From positions 434,001 through 498,000 of the forward strand of contig NZ_LR214950.1 of assembly GCF_900660495.1 (NCBI RefSeq): a DNA stretch of 64,000 nucleotides, in the 5' to 3' direction. This DNA is from Mycoplasmopsis gallinacea. Its GTDB lineage: Bacteria > Bacillota_I > Bacilli_A > Mycoplasmatales > Metamycoplasmataceae. Position numbers and translations under genes: made by a program. Shown piece after piece: positions 21,906 through 31,519 of the stretch (positions are counted from its first letter, which is position 1; each line of letters opens with the position of its first letter). The notes under the pieces are model-generated. The model saw only the letters and a list, made by a program, of their open reading frames with translations. It was not told the DNA's origin and did not search any database.

Positions 21906-22070
21906 GTATCTATAGCACCAATGAATGCGTCAAAGAATAAAGCTCGATTAAGACCCTTTATCAACCAAAGCAAATGCCTTTGCTAAGATTTCGGCTTTTA
22001 TACCCTTTCCATAGTTTCCCGGCATGCCTGCTCCACTATGTACTAATGCTAAAAGCTCCTCTATAGTACA
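21906..22070 (-). ncRNA. Lysine riboswitch (L-box) aptamer
   Basis: Read on the minus strand, the core matches the lysine riboswitch consensus in order: TATAGAGGAGC at the 5' P1/P2 junction, AGTA, GGAG, GGAAAGGG, GCCGAA, GGTTG, TTTGACGC and the closing TTGGTGCTATAG. The ends (GTACTATAG / CTATAGATAC) form P1. The adjoining antiterminator and terminator fit an OFF switch: lysine binding stabilises P1, frees the terminator and stops transcription before pepF-oppABCDF. I considered T-box, tmRNA and RNase P RNA; none of their signatures is present. Confidence 0.9.
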
Positions 22071-22083
22071 AATATAATCTAGT

Positions 22084-22110
22084 TTAGCAGGTTTTTGCTA
22101 ACCTGCTAGA
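22084..22110 (-). other. Leader hairpin just 5' of the lysine aptamer
   Basis: Minus-strand stem CTAGCAGGTT / AACCTGCTAAA with a short loop. It has no U tract, so it is probably a structural spacer between the 5' leader domain and the aptamer. Confidence 0.5.
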
Positions 22111-22129
22111 AAACAGATTAACAACAAAA

Positions 22130-22198
22130 TTACATAATTGAACGAACAATCATGCTAATAATGTTGTTAAAAATAACTACATTGATCTGTTTTTTCAT
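22130..22198 (-). CDS. Possible 22-codon leader peptide in the pepF leader
   Basis: An ATG sits 6 bases after the -10 box TATCAT, so it would be at or next to the mRNA 5' end, and opens a 22-codon frame starting MKKQINVV and ending at a UAA. The same stretch folds into a three-tier hairpin: AAAACAGA / TCTGTTTT (outer), TTAACAACA / TGTTGTTAA (middle), CATGATTG / CAATTATG (inner), spanning 22112-22195. Either the peptide or the fold may matter. No homologue is recognised and chance is possible. Confidence 0.3.
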   Translation of the reverse strand: MKKQINVVIFNNIISMIVRSIM

Positions 22199-22204
22199 GC
22201 AAGA

Positions 22205-22232
22205 ATGATAACACATTTTTAACAAAAGACAA
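22205..22232 (-). promoter_or_regulatory. Promoter of the pepF-opp operon
   Basis: -35 TTGTCT (22227-22232), 16-bp spacer, -10 TATCAT (22205-22210) on the minus strand. It gives a leader of about 400 nt containing a 5' hairpin domain, the lysine aptamer and the terminator. Confidence 0.6.
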
Positions 22233-22245
22233 AATTTTTTGTTTT

Positions 22246-23253
22246 TTATTTTTGTTGTGAATTAGAAAAAACATTTATTTTTTCTAAATATTTTTCAAAA
22301 AACATTCTTTTATTCTCATTATCAATAGAATTGAATTCTTCTTTAAAAAAAGTATAAAACATAAAAATATATCTAGGTTCCATCTTATTTAATATATTGT
22401 CGAATATATTACTATATTTATTTCTTATAATAACTACAATATCTTCTTTGGTTTTAAAATCATAAAACTTAAATATTTCCAAAAACTCTCATATGAATTC
22501 TAATTGCGAAACGCTTAAATTTTTTACTGATTCTATCTCTTTTAAAATCTCATTTTCTATCTCGCTTAAATATTTTTTCTCTTCTGAATTTAATGATTTA
22601 TCATTTAAAATTAATTTTATTTTTAAAATAAACTCTAAACTTCTTTTTATTTCATATTCATCTCTTGTTTCTCTAATTCATTTTAAAAGATAATTTTTCA
22701 GATAATTTAATTTGTTTAAAAAATCAAATTCATCAAGTATATTTTTAAGACCCAATTCTTTTAATGCAACATAAATTTTTATATTCATATTTGCTATATC
22801 ATTTATCGTTATTCCTCCAAAGTTTTTAATAGTAAAAAAATTATTTTCATCGTCTAAATTCTTCGATAAATAACTTTTAATATCATTTATAAAACTTTCT
22901 TTTTTCATATTTTCATTAAAAGAAAATGTATATAAATAATTGTCAAATATAACAATCGGTACTTTTGATAAATCACTAAATGTAAATAATTTAAACATTT
23001 CTTTTTCTATGCTATCTTTTTGAAATAATGATTTTTTATAAAGATTCACAATATAATAATGTGATTCAATGTTTTTTGGTATTTTTCTATTATAAAAAAT
23101 AGTCATTTTTTCTAAATTAAACACATCTTTAATCGGACTTTTATACATAGGCTCTTTTTTTCTATTAAGTAAATAATATGTTAATCCAGCTAATGTAGCA
23201 GAGACGGAAATTGATCCAATTGATCAAAGTAAATATTTTGTAATTTTTTTCAT
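22246..23253 (-). CDS. Membrane-anchored protein of unknown function
   Basis: 335 aa. One N-terminal hydrophobic segment (ITKYLLWSIGSISVSATLAG, then LTYYLL) with no lipobox Cys; the rest is a Lys/Glu/Asn/Phe-rich, mostly helical domain. No family recognised. The frame needs UGA as Trp at two places. The ATG at 23253 starts a typical Lys-rich signal-anchor (MKKITKY), but no clear Shine-Dalgarno is visible. The stop lies close to the pepF promoter. The upstream neighbour is a dead gene. Confidence 0.8.
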
Positions 23254-23262
23254 TTCTTAATT

Positions 23263-23634
23263 TTAAAAACAATACTTTTTAATTGTATTGATTATACCTC
23301 CATCTTTATTATTAAATTCACTAACAATATTTGCTAGTTTGTTAAACTCTTCTGATCCATTTTTCATTAAAATCACTTAATCAAGTTGTCCAACAGCAGT
23401 AGAATCATTCATTTAATCGCCAATATGAACTGTTTTAACCTTTGAATTATTAATTTATGCGGCAAAAAGTTTTTTAGTAAATCCTTTTGAAACTTTTGCA
23501 TCTGTAATTTCAATGAAACTATCATTAGGCCCCGATTTAGTAATGTGAATTTGACTTTGATATTTTTCACTTCAAGTTTTAAAAAGTTTCCTTGAAACAT
23601 TGCTTTTAGGATCTCAAATTAACATTATTATTTT
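23263..23634 (-). pseudogene. HAD-superfamily (Cof-type) phosphatase, C-terminal remnant
   Basis: Conceptual translation gives LIWDPKSNVSRKLFKTW, then PNDSFIEITDAKVSKGFTKK, VKTVHIGD*MNDSTAVGQLD*VILMKNGSEEF and FNNKDGGIINTIKKYCF. The GDxxND loop and the KG motif are those of Cof-type HAD hydrolases. Three in-frame UAA codons interrupt it and the N-terminal half is missing, so it is a pseudogene. It sits between an IS-end relic and the 22246-23253 gene, and an IS-mediated deletion could explain the truncation. Confidence 0.75.
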
Positions 23635-23645
23635 ACACTATGTAC

Positions 23646-23684
23646 ACAAAAAATCACGCGTTTAAAATTCGCGCGTGATTTTTC
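23646..23684. terminator. Bidirectional terminator hairpin
   Basis: AAAATCACGCG / CGCGTGATTTTT flanks a 12-nt loop; both strands end in a U run. It lies between the HAD pseudogene and the IS relic. GC-rich for this genome. Confidence 0.6.
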
Positions 23685-23813
23685 TAATTTATATGATTTT
23701 TACAACATACTAGAGAAATAGTTCTAGTAATTTTTAAGACAAAAAAACGAATACAACTATAAGGTAGATGTATTCGTTTTTTTGAAAGATTGTAACTTGG
23801 AAACTCAGGGTGT
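23685..23813 (+). mobile_element. Solo end of an IS1634-like element
   Basis: This stretch matches, in reverse orientation, the end of the complete IS at 56235-58089 that lies next to the transposase stop: the last transposase codons (DFYNILEK stop, at 23695-23721), the spacer, the hairpin of two ACGAATAC arms and the terminal repeat AACTTGGAAACTCAGG (ending 23812). Everything else of the element is gone. The lost body would have lain to the left, where the HAD pseudogene is also truncated. Confidence 0.8.
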
Positions 23814-23873
23814 ATCCTGCATATGTATTGCTATTTAAGATTAGCACTTTATGTGATTTTTTATCAAATTTTT

Positions 23874-23902
23874 GAAGAAAAAATCACCCATAGGGTGATT
23901 TT
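23874..23902 (-). terminator. Terminator of rpsL-rpsG-fusA
   Basis: Minus-strand stem AAAATCACCC / GGGTGATTTTTT with a 3-4 nt loop and U tract, starting 9 bases after the fusA stop. Confidence 0.85.
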
Positions 23903-23910
23903 ATAAATTA

Positions 23911-26001
23911 TTAATCTTCGTCTTTGTCTTGAACGTTTCTACGTTTAATAATTGGATCAGCAATACTGTTTGGACATTTTTCATAGTGGTCAAATTGCAT
24001 TTGGTATGTTCCACGTCCACTTGTCATAGATCTAAGTTCTGTTGAGTAACCGAACATTTCTGAAAGAGGTACCATAGCACGAACGTTTGTTGATCCATCG
24101 TTTCTTTGTTCTTGGTCGTTAACAAGTCCTCTACGACGTGATAAATCACCAATAACATCCCCGATGTGGTCGTTTGGAACAACTACTGAAACGTCCATAA
24201 TTGGTTCAAGTAATACTGTACCAATTTGGTCTTTAGCTTTTGTAAGAGCTTTAGAAGCAGCAATTTTATAAGCCATTTCAGATGAATCGACGTCGTGGTA
24301 TGATCCATCAAATAATGTAGCTTTAACGTCGATCATTGGGTATCCAGCTAAAATACCTGCTGCCATTTTGTCTTCAAGACCTTTTTGAATTGATTTAATG
24401 TATTCTTTAGGAATTTTTCCACCAACAATTTTATCAACGAATTCAAATCCTTGATCTGGGTTAGGTTCAAATTTAATTCATACGTGTCCGTATTGCCCTT
24501 TCCCTCCAGATTGTTTGATGTATTTACCTTCAACATCAGCTGTTTTTGTAATTGTTTCACGGTATGAAACTTGAGGTGCTCCAACTTTAGCTTGAACACC
24601 GAATTCTCTTTTAAGACGGTCTACAATAATGTCAAGGTGTAATTCACCCATTCCGGCAATAATTGTTTGTCCTGTTTCTTCGTCTGTGTAAGTTCTGAAT
24701 GTAGGATCTTCTGCTGCAAGTTTTTGAAGTCCAAGTGAAAGTTTTTCTGTTGCAGCTTTTGATTCTGGTTCAAGAGCTTGTGAAATAACTGGTTCTGGGA
24801 AAACCATTTTTTCAAGAACAATTTTAGGTGTTTTTTCAGCAATAAGAGTATCACCTGTTGTTGTATATTTAAGACCAACAGCAGCTGCGATATCTCCTGC
24901 ACGACATTCATCGATTTCCACACGGCTGTTTGCGTGCATTTGTAATAAACGTCCAATACGTTCTTTTTGTTCTTTTGTTGAGTTGTATACGTAGCTTCCT
25001 TTTTCTAAAACTCCACGGTATACACGGAAGAATGTTAAGCTTCCTACGTATGGGTCATTCATAACTTTGAATGCAAGAGCAGCAAAATCCCCTTCATCTG
25101 TAGCTTCAACACTAACTTCTTCATCACCTAAGTGAGCTTTAATTGCTGGAACATCAACTGGTGATGGAAGGTAATCAACAACAGCGTCGATCATTTTCTT
25201 AACACCTTTGTTTTTAAATGATGTACCACAAACAACTGGGAAGAATTCTGAAGTTAAAGTAGCTTTTCTAATTGCATCTTTAAATTCTTCTTCAGAAATT
25301 TCTTCACCTTCAAGAACTCTCATCATAAGTTCTTCATCAAAGTTAGCAACTGCTTCTAAAAGTTCTTGACGTTTTTCAACAACAATATCTTTTAAATCAG
25401 CAGGAATTTCTGTTGGAAATTCTTCTTCTTGAGCTTCTCCATTGTATGTGTAAGCTTGTAATGTAACAAGGTCTACAAGTCCTTTGAAATCTGATTCAGC
25501 ACCAATTGGTCATTGGATAGCAACTGCATTTCCACCTAAACGGCTTTTAACTGAAGCAACTGAAGCTGCAAAGTCAACACCAGCTTTATCCATTTTGTTT
25601 ACATAAACAATACGTGGAACTTTGTAGTTTGTTGCTTGTCTTCAAACAGTTTCTGTTTGAGGCTCAACTCCTGATTGAGCATCTAAAACAGCAACAGCAC
25701 CATCTAATACACGTAATGAACGTTCAACCTCAACTGTGAAGTCAACGTGTCCTGGTGTGTCGATAATGTTAATTCTTTTTCCTTTTCAGAATGCTGTTGT
25801 AGCAGCTGAAGTAATTGTGATTCCACGTTCTTGTTCTTGAGCCATTCAGTCCATTTGACTAGCTCCATCGTGTGTTTCACCAATTTTGTGAATTTTACCT
25901 GTGTGGAATAAAATTCTTTCTGTAGTAGTAGTTTTCCCTGCATCAATGTGGGCCATAATTCCGATGTTACGGTAATCTTTTAATTGATAATCTCTAGCCA
26001 T
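23911..26001 (-). CDS. fusA: Elongation factor G
   Basis: 696 aa. The translocation GTPase. G1 AHIDAGKT at residues 17-24, the G2 [13 protein letters not shown]3 DTPGHVDFT and G4 NKMDKAG are all present. Domains II-V continue with [14 protein letters not shown] and the C-terminal [18 protein letters not shown]. Four or more UGA Trp codons interrupt the standard-code frame. It lies 14 bases after rpsG. Confidence 0.98.
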
Positions 26002-26015
26002 AATAAAACCCTAAA

Positions 26016-26486
26016 TTATCATCTGAAGTGTGCAAATGCACGGTTAGCTTCAGCCATTTTGTGTGTATCTTCACGTTTTTTGATTGCTCCACCTGTTTTG
26101 TTTGATGCATCGATGATTTCGTTAGCTAAACGAACATCCATTGTTTTTTCGTTTCTTAAACGAGCATATTGAACTAATCATCTAAGTGATAATGCTTGTT
26201 TTCTACGAGGAGAAACTTCTGTAGGAACTTGGTAGTTTGTTCCTCCGATTCTTCTTGTTCTAATTTCAAGTTGTGGAGTAACGTTTTCAATAGCTAAATT
26301 GAAAACTTCCATTGGATCTTTTTGTGTTTTTTCTTTAACAATTTCAAATGCTGAATATAAGATATCTTGAGCAATTGATTTTTTTCCGTCAAGCATAATT
26401 GTGTTAATTAATTTTGTAACAATTACAGAGTTAAAAACTGGATCTGCTAATACTTCACGGATAGGCGCGCTTTTCTTTCTTGACAT
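26016..26486 (-). CDS. rpsG: 30S ribosomal protein S7
   Basis: 156 aa. S7 nucleates assembly of the 30S head. It starts [20 protein letters not shown] and has the signature [20 protein letters not shown]. The last codon before the UAA is UGA (Trp), so with the standard code it would look one residue shorter. Middle gene of the str operon; tuf is not next to fusA here. Confidence 0.98.
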
Positions 26487-26549
26487 ATTTGTCCTCCTAT
26501 TTTGAATATTTGTGTTTTTTGTAAATTAATAATTTAAATTATGCTTTGA

Positions 26550-26960
26550 TTATTTAGCTTTTTTAGCACCGTAAAGACTACGTCCTTGTTGACGTTTAGC
26601 AACTCCGGCAGCATCTTGTGTTCCACGAACGATGTGGTATCTAACCCCAGGTAAATCTTTAACACGTCCTCCACGGATTAAAACAACAGAGTGTTCTTGA
26701 AGGTTGTGTCCTTCTCCTGGAATATATGCTGTAACTTCCATTCCGTTTGATAACTTAACACGAGCATATTTACGTAAAGCTGAGTTAGGTTTTTTAGGTG
26801 TCATTGTTGCAACACGAGTACATACACCACGTTTGAATGGTGATGCCATTTTTTTAGCTTTTTTAATTAATGAGTTGTAACTTAAACTAAGAGCAGGAGC
26901 ATTTTGCTTTCTTGTCTTAGATGTACGACCATTTGTAACCAATTGATTAATTGTTGGCAT
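26550..26960 (-). CDS. rpsL: 30S ribosomal protein S12
   Basis: 136 aa. Decoding-site protein. It has [33 protein letters not shown] with the Lys and Pro residues of the streptomycin loop, and [17 protein letters not shown]. Residue choices at the streptomycin loop are wild type (KKPNS). First gene of the str operon, with AAAGGAT ahead of the ATG. Confidence 0.98.
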   Translation of the reverse strand: MPTINQLVTNGRTSKTRKQNAPALSLSYNSLIKKAKKMASPFKRGVCTRVATMTPKKPNSALRKYARVKLSNGMEVTAYIPGEGHNLQEHSVVLIRGGRVKDLPGVRYHIVRGTQDAAGVAKRQQGRSLYGAKKAK

Positions 26961-27026
26961 TTTAATACATCCTTTCTATAAATAATAATTCTTGTAAAAA
27001 CAGCTATTGTATTAGATAGCCATATT

Positions 27027-27032
27027 ATTATA
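27027..27032 (-). promoter_or_regulatory. -10 box of the rpsL operon, next to an IS insertion
   Basis: TATAAT on the minus strand, 67 bases before the rpsL ATG. The -35 region falls at about 27050-27055, inside the left 38-bp direct repeat of the IS1202-like element. Because the repeat duplicates the target, the promoter itself is preserved, but everything further upstream is now IS sequence. Confidence 0.5.
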
Positions 27033-27041
27033 CAACAACAT

Positions 27042-27079
27042 ACCCGTGTGTATCGCATTTTTTTAAATTTTTTTATAGG
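27042..27079 (+). repeat. 38-bp direct repeat, left copy (target duplication)
   Basis: Starts ACCCGTGTGTATCGC, continues with T runs and ends TTATAGG. It is identical to 29016-29053 and flanks the IS exactly on the outside. A target-site duplication of 38 bp is long but fits IS1202-type elements. Confidence 0.85.
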
Positions 27080-27168
27080 TATTAAATAGCAAACGAAATG
27101 TCACACCCTTGAGTTTTAAATTAAAAATCTACATCTTAGATAAAATTTTAATTGATAAAGGAGTGACT

Positions 27169-28740
27169 ATGGGTGTGTTTAAAATAACAACACATAAAAA
27201 AATGAGCTATTACGAAGAAAGAAAGGCTCAAATAATAGCAGGTATTATAAGGTTTTGAAACAAAAGAACAAACAAAGAACTTGCTAGGATGTATCACGTC
27301 AGCGTCAGAACAATAATTAGATACAAACAAGAAATAAAACCATTTATAGAAAATGGTACTTTTAACGTTGCTCACAAAGGTAGAAAAAATGAAAATGCAC
27401 TCAAATATAATGATGAAACTATAAATAAAATTATGTGTGATTATTACGATTTTTCTGAAGAATTTTTTCCTAAAAAAGCAACTATTAACACCGCTCCTTT
27501 TTGACTTTATTATTATGAAAAAGTAAAACAAAGTTTTAATATTAGTTATTCACAAGCTTTTAGAAGAGTTAAAAAGCAAGGTTTCATTAACATCCAAATG
27601 ACAAGAAAAGGTAAAAGAGAATCTAGAAAAATTAGAAGATTGCTTGAACAAGAAATTGGTGAAAAAACTTCACTTTTCACAAGAATTGGTTCTTTAGAAA
27701 TAGATGAACGTGAGAAGAAAAGAAAAAGCGTTTATCAAGCTAAAAATATACATTTAAAATTTGGTGAAAATGTTGAATTAGATGCTTGTCAAGAAATATT
27801 TTTCGGGGATAAAAAAGTTTTCATTTACCACGCAATTGATTCAGCTACAGGTAAATTACTTGAACTTCAATGTGAAGAGCAAGAAACAAATGTGGGATAC
27901 CAAAAGCTAATTGATAAACTCTTTAAAAAATATGGATTTCCTTCAAATATAACAACAGATCGTAGAAGAACTTTTTGAGGTTCGGAAAAAACATACACAA
28001 TGTTTGAAGAGGCTTTAATCGATAGAGGAATTACTTTATTTGTGTCGTCTAACCCTAAAGATAAGCCAAATGTGGAAAGATCTTTTGCTAGTGCTCAAAA
28101 TTATTACCCTTATTTATTTAAAAATAAAGGTATTGATTCTATTGAAAAGTTAAATAAAAGAAGCGAAGAAATTATTGATGAATATAATAGACATTTTCAA
28201 AAAACAGAAGGTAATAAAGAAAGCAAATTTATCAAAAACGATCCTAGTTCAAATATTTACGATTTTTCTTTAAGAATTAGAAGAAGAGTAAATAATGGAG
28301 TCGTTATGTATAAAAATAAAATGCTCGCCCCTTACGACGAACATAATAAAAGATTAATGTTTTTTTCACAAAGCGGAAAAGATATTAATTTATGTTTAGA
28401 TGTAAACCAAAACTTATATTTCGAAATCAATAATAAGAAATATATTGCAAAAGTAGTTGAAGAATCTGAATTGAATGAAACCGAAATTTATGCTTTAGCT
28501 AAAGGGTTAGATATTTCTATCCCACAAGTACATGTGATTGCAAAGGCAATTGTAAATTCTAGAAAATTCACTTTAGCACAGTCACAATTAAGACATTTTC
28601 CCGACGAAATTCTCAAAAATGAAAATGCACAAAAGATAATCAAAATACTTGAAAGAAGTGAAGAAATTTTGTTAAAACTTTATAACTTACTTGAAAAAGA
28701 TATAGAGTGAAAAGATAAAGTTGCATTTATTGACAACTAA
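27169..28740 (+). CDS. IS1202-like DDE transposase
   Basis: 523 aa. An N-terminal helix-turn-helix (NKELARMYHVSVRTIIRYKQ, residues about 38-57) is followed by an rve-type catalytic domain with D205 (VELDACQE), D264 (ITTDRRRTFWGS) and E303 (PNVERSFAS), then a C-terminal beta domain (NNGVVMYKNKML) and a long helical tail. The frame is intact across UGA Trp codons, so it may be active. AAAGGAG precedes the ATG. Confidence 0.88.
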
Positions 28741-29015
28741 TATCACAAAACATATTTTATAATCAACAATTTCTTTATGAATTTTGAAGTTCTTTTGCTT
28801 CTTTTCTGCGAAAGAAAAGAAGGCCCGTGCGGCAGCACAAATATTGAATTTGTAAAACCAAAAACTAACATACACAATTAATTGATTTTGTTAATTCAAT
28901 ACTTGAATTTTATTTCAATAATTAATATCAAAACTGCTTGTGTTGAATTCTTAAGAATTCAATATAATTATATTAAAAGAAACAAACAAGAGTGACAATT
29001 CGTTTAATAATTTAC
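28741..29015 (+). other. Non-coding right part of the IS1202-like element
   Basis: Holds a small hairpin CTTCTTTTCT / AGAAAAGAAG at 28798-28822, a palindrome GAATTCTTAAGAATTC at about 28945-28960, and the right inverted end. No ORF is seen. Confidence 0.5.
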
Positions 29016-29053
29016 ACCCGTGTGTATCGCATTTTTTTAAATTTTTTTATAGG
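29016..29053 (+). repeat. 38-bp direct repeat, right copy
   Basis: Identical to 27042-27079. The bases just outside the pair differ (t versus c on the left, t versus a on the right), so the repeat is exactly 38 bp. Confidence 0.85.
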
Positions 29054-29249
29054 AAATTTTTTGATTAAATAAACTACTTTTTTACATATTGTTTTTTGCT
29101 TTATTAAAACTTTGAATATAAAAGGTTGATATCAAGTGAAAAAATTGTATTTAGAAGGATTTAAAAATTGAGAAAAAAAGTAAAAAGTGCATTTTTTGCT
29201 CTTTTTTAGGGTAAAATTGTAATTATTGCAAAAATAAAGGAGTTTTAAT

Positions 29250-30623
29250 ATGTACGATTTAATTGTTATTGGTTGAGGTAAAGCAGGTAAAACACTAGCT
29301 AATAAGTTAGGTTCTCAAGGTCAAAAAATTGCCCTAATTGAAAAAGATCCTAAAATGTATGGAGGAACCTGCATTAATGTAGGTTGCTTGCCAACTAAAT
29401 CATTAGTTCATGATGCAAAATTAGTTTCTCAAATGCGCAGTCTTGGAATTGAAAATAATTATGAAGTTAATAATGCTTTTTTCAAAAAAGCAATGGAGCA
29501 TAAACAAAACCTTGTTAAAAAATTAAACAAAGTTAATTTTGACATTTTAGAAAACAACCCTAATGTTGATTTATATCTTGGAGACGCTTCTTTTGAAAGT
29601 GAAAATAGCATAAAAGTTACAAAATATGATTATCAAGAAATTATTTTAGAAGCTAAAAAAATCTTAATTAACACCGGAGCTATTCCAAATAAATTATCAA
29701 TTGAAGGTTCTGATTCTAAAAACATCTTAACTAGCGAGCAACTTTTAGAACTTCAAGAATTACCAAAAGACATTTTGGTAATTGGAGCTGGTTTTATTGG
29801 GCTTGAATTTGCTTCAATTTTTAATCACTTTGGATCAAATGTTCAAATTTTTCAAAAAGGAAATATCTTTCTTCCTTCAGAAGATCAAAGTGATGCAGAC
29901 GCTATTAAAGATAGCTTAATCAAAAGGGGAATTAAGATTGATTTTGATATTGATTTAATTAAATTTGTTGATTTAAGAAATAATAAAACTAAGGTAGTTT
30001 ATAGTCAAAATGATCAAATCAAAGAAGCTGTTTTTGACAAAATCTTGGTAGCTATTGGTCGCAGACCAAACACTGATGGACTTAATTTAGAAAAAGCTAA
30101 TATTAAAGTAAATGAAAGAGGAATTATTATTAGTAACAAGTTACTCCAAACCACAAATGAAAATGTTTATGTGGCTGGCGATGTTAAAGGTGGCTACCAA
30201 TTTACTTACATTTCACTTGATGATTCACGGATTATTTATCCGCAACTTGCTAATTTAGAAGCGTCTTACACTAAAGATGATCGTAAATATGTTCCTTTTG
30301 CTTCGTTTATTGATCCAACATACGCTAGAGCTGGATTAAATGAAAAGGAAGCAAAAGAAAAAGGAATTGAATTTACAGTTAAATACTTGCCATCACTTAA
30401 AATACCAAAAGCACACGTTATTAGAGAAACTGAGGGGTACTACAAAGTGCTTATTGACAAAGAAGGCTATATTATAGGTGCAATTGTCTTTAATTATGAA
30501 GCTCATGAAATTATCAACTTGCTTTCAGTAGCAATCAAATACAAAATTAAAGCTAGTGATTTAAAAGATTTCATTTATGTGCATCCAAACTTTACAGAAG
30601 CGCTTAATGATGTTTTAGCTTAA
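29250..30623 (+). CDS. FAD-dependent pyridine nucleotide-disulfide oxidoreductase
   Basis: 457 aa. N-terminal FAD fold MYDLIVIGWGKAGKTLANKL, redox-active disulfide GGTCINVGCLPTK at about residues 38-50, NAD(P)-binding IGAGFIGLEFASIF, second FAD motif VYVAGDVKGG, and the C-terminal dimerisation domain with HPNFTEA. The HP pair next to the C-terminus is the catalytic His of the family. It resembles RclA/YkgC-like or Lpd-like enzymes; absence of neighbouring pdh genes argues against a PDH-complex E3. AAAGGAG lies 8 bases before the ATG. Own terminator downstream. Confidence 0.9.
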
Positions 30624-30625
30624 TT

Positions 30626-30668
30626 GAATTTAAAAATTGTAGGAACTAAACCTACAATTTTTAAATTC
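30626..30668. terminator. Bidirectional terminator between convergent genes
   Basis: GAATTTAAAAATTGTAGG / CCTACAATTTTTAAATTC with a 7-nt loop, placed between the plus-strand oxidoreductase and the minus-strand membrane gene ending at 30693. Confidence 0.8.
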
Positions 30669-30692
30669 TAATTTTGGACTTATAAGTGCAAA

Positions 30693-31490
30693 TTACCTTG
30701 GAAATTGGTTCACAAAATCTTGATAAATATTCTCAAAATCTTTGTTATAAAGTTTTGTATCTTTTAGGTGAGAACCTCAAAAGAATAAATATGAGTACAT
30801 TTTTGCTTTTTCTTGATCATCTCCAAAAAGTCTTTTTAGATTGGCGCTTGATATTCTAATTTTGCCTCCTCCGCCTTTTACTTTCTCAAAGTATGGAATT
30901 ACCATTCATTGATATTTATTTGCCATGAGATAAAATTTTCCACGGTAAAATGAAAATCCTTTGTTACTTAAATCTTCATCATTTCCTATGTATTCTTTAT
31001 CAAAAGATAATTCATATCTAGTAAATTTTAAGTTTTTAGTTCATGCTTCAATTCTTTTCATTTTAAATAAATTCTTAAATAATCAAATTGAAAAAACTGC
31101 AAAAGCTATAATTGAAATCAGGAGAAAAACATCAAAGAACTCATAGTATACAAAAACGACTTGAAGCTCTTCTTGAGGATATTTTTTTAAAATAGCAAAG
31201 TGAATAGTTGTTAAACAAATAATGTTTACAAATTGAATTATATTTAATATCAAGAGCATTTTATTTATAGAGCTAATCTCTTTTTTTAGATCATCAATTG
31301 CGTCTTTAAATAAATAATTAATTGCTCTGTTAAATTTTTGTTCATTAATTCACTTTATCCTTTTGTAAATAGGATTTAAAGTGAATTGGAAAAATGATTT
31401 TCTTTGAAATTTTCCCGAGTAAAGTCATGTTCATGAACAACAGAGTATACCTGTAATAACTAATAATGTCATCATTGCATAAAAGTTCAT
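30693..31490 (-). CDS. DUF3137-like membrane protein 1
   Basis: 265 aa. Four hydrophobic segments: one N-terminal (FYAMMTLLVITGILCCSW), two central (ILNIIQFVNIICLTTIHFAI, FFDVFLLISIIAFAVFSIWL). The C-terminal soluble part ends YLFFWGSHLKDTKLYNKDFE...IYQDFVNQFP. The same ending occurs in the two genes upstream, so the three are tandem paralogues. The DUF3137-like label is a tentative reading of this pattern; no function is implied. Separated from the next by about 30 bases. Confidence 0.75.
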
Positions 31491-31519
31491 AAATCTTCTT
31501 TCTTGAGTAAAAATAAAAT

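Larger units (their letters stand above)
27080..29015 (+). mobile_element. IS1202-like insertion sequence, about 1.94 kb
   Basis: The element contains one transposase gene and is bounded by imperfect inverted repeats: the left end has AAACGAAATGTCAC about 10 bases in, the right end (reverse complement) has AAACGAATTGTCAC at the same distance. Identical 38-bp direct repeats lie immediately outside. One-gene layout, transposase type and long target duplication point to the IS1202 group (formerly ISNCY). A database comparison would be needed to name it. Confidence 0.8.

Noticed and set aside
21829-22198. T-box, tmRNA or RNase P RNA in the pepF leader
   Set aside because: No T-box sequence, no tRNA-like ends or tag frame, and no conserved RNase P core; the lysine-riboswitch motifs fit throughout.
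27148-27531. Minus-strand ORF of 127 codons in the IS1202-like element
   Set aside because: It is antisense to the transposase helix-turn-helix region, Phe/Ser-rich, without a ribosome-binding site.
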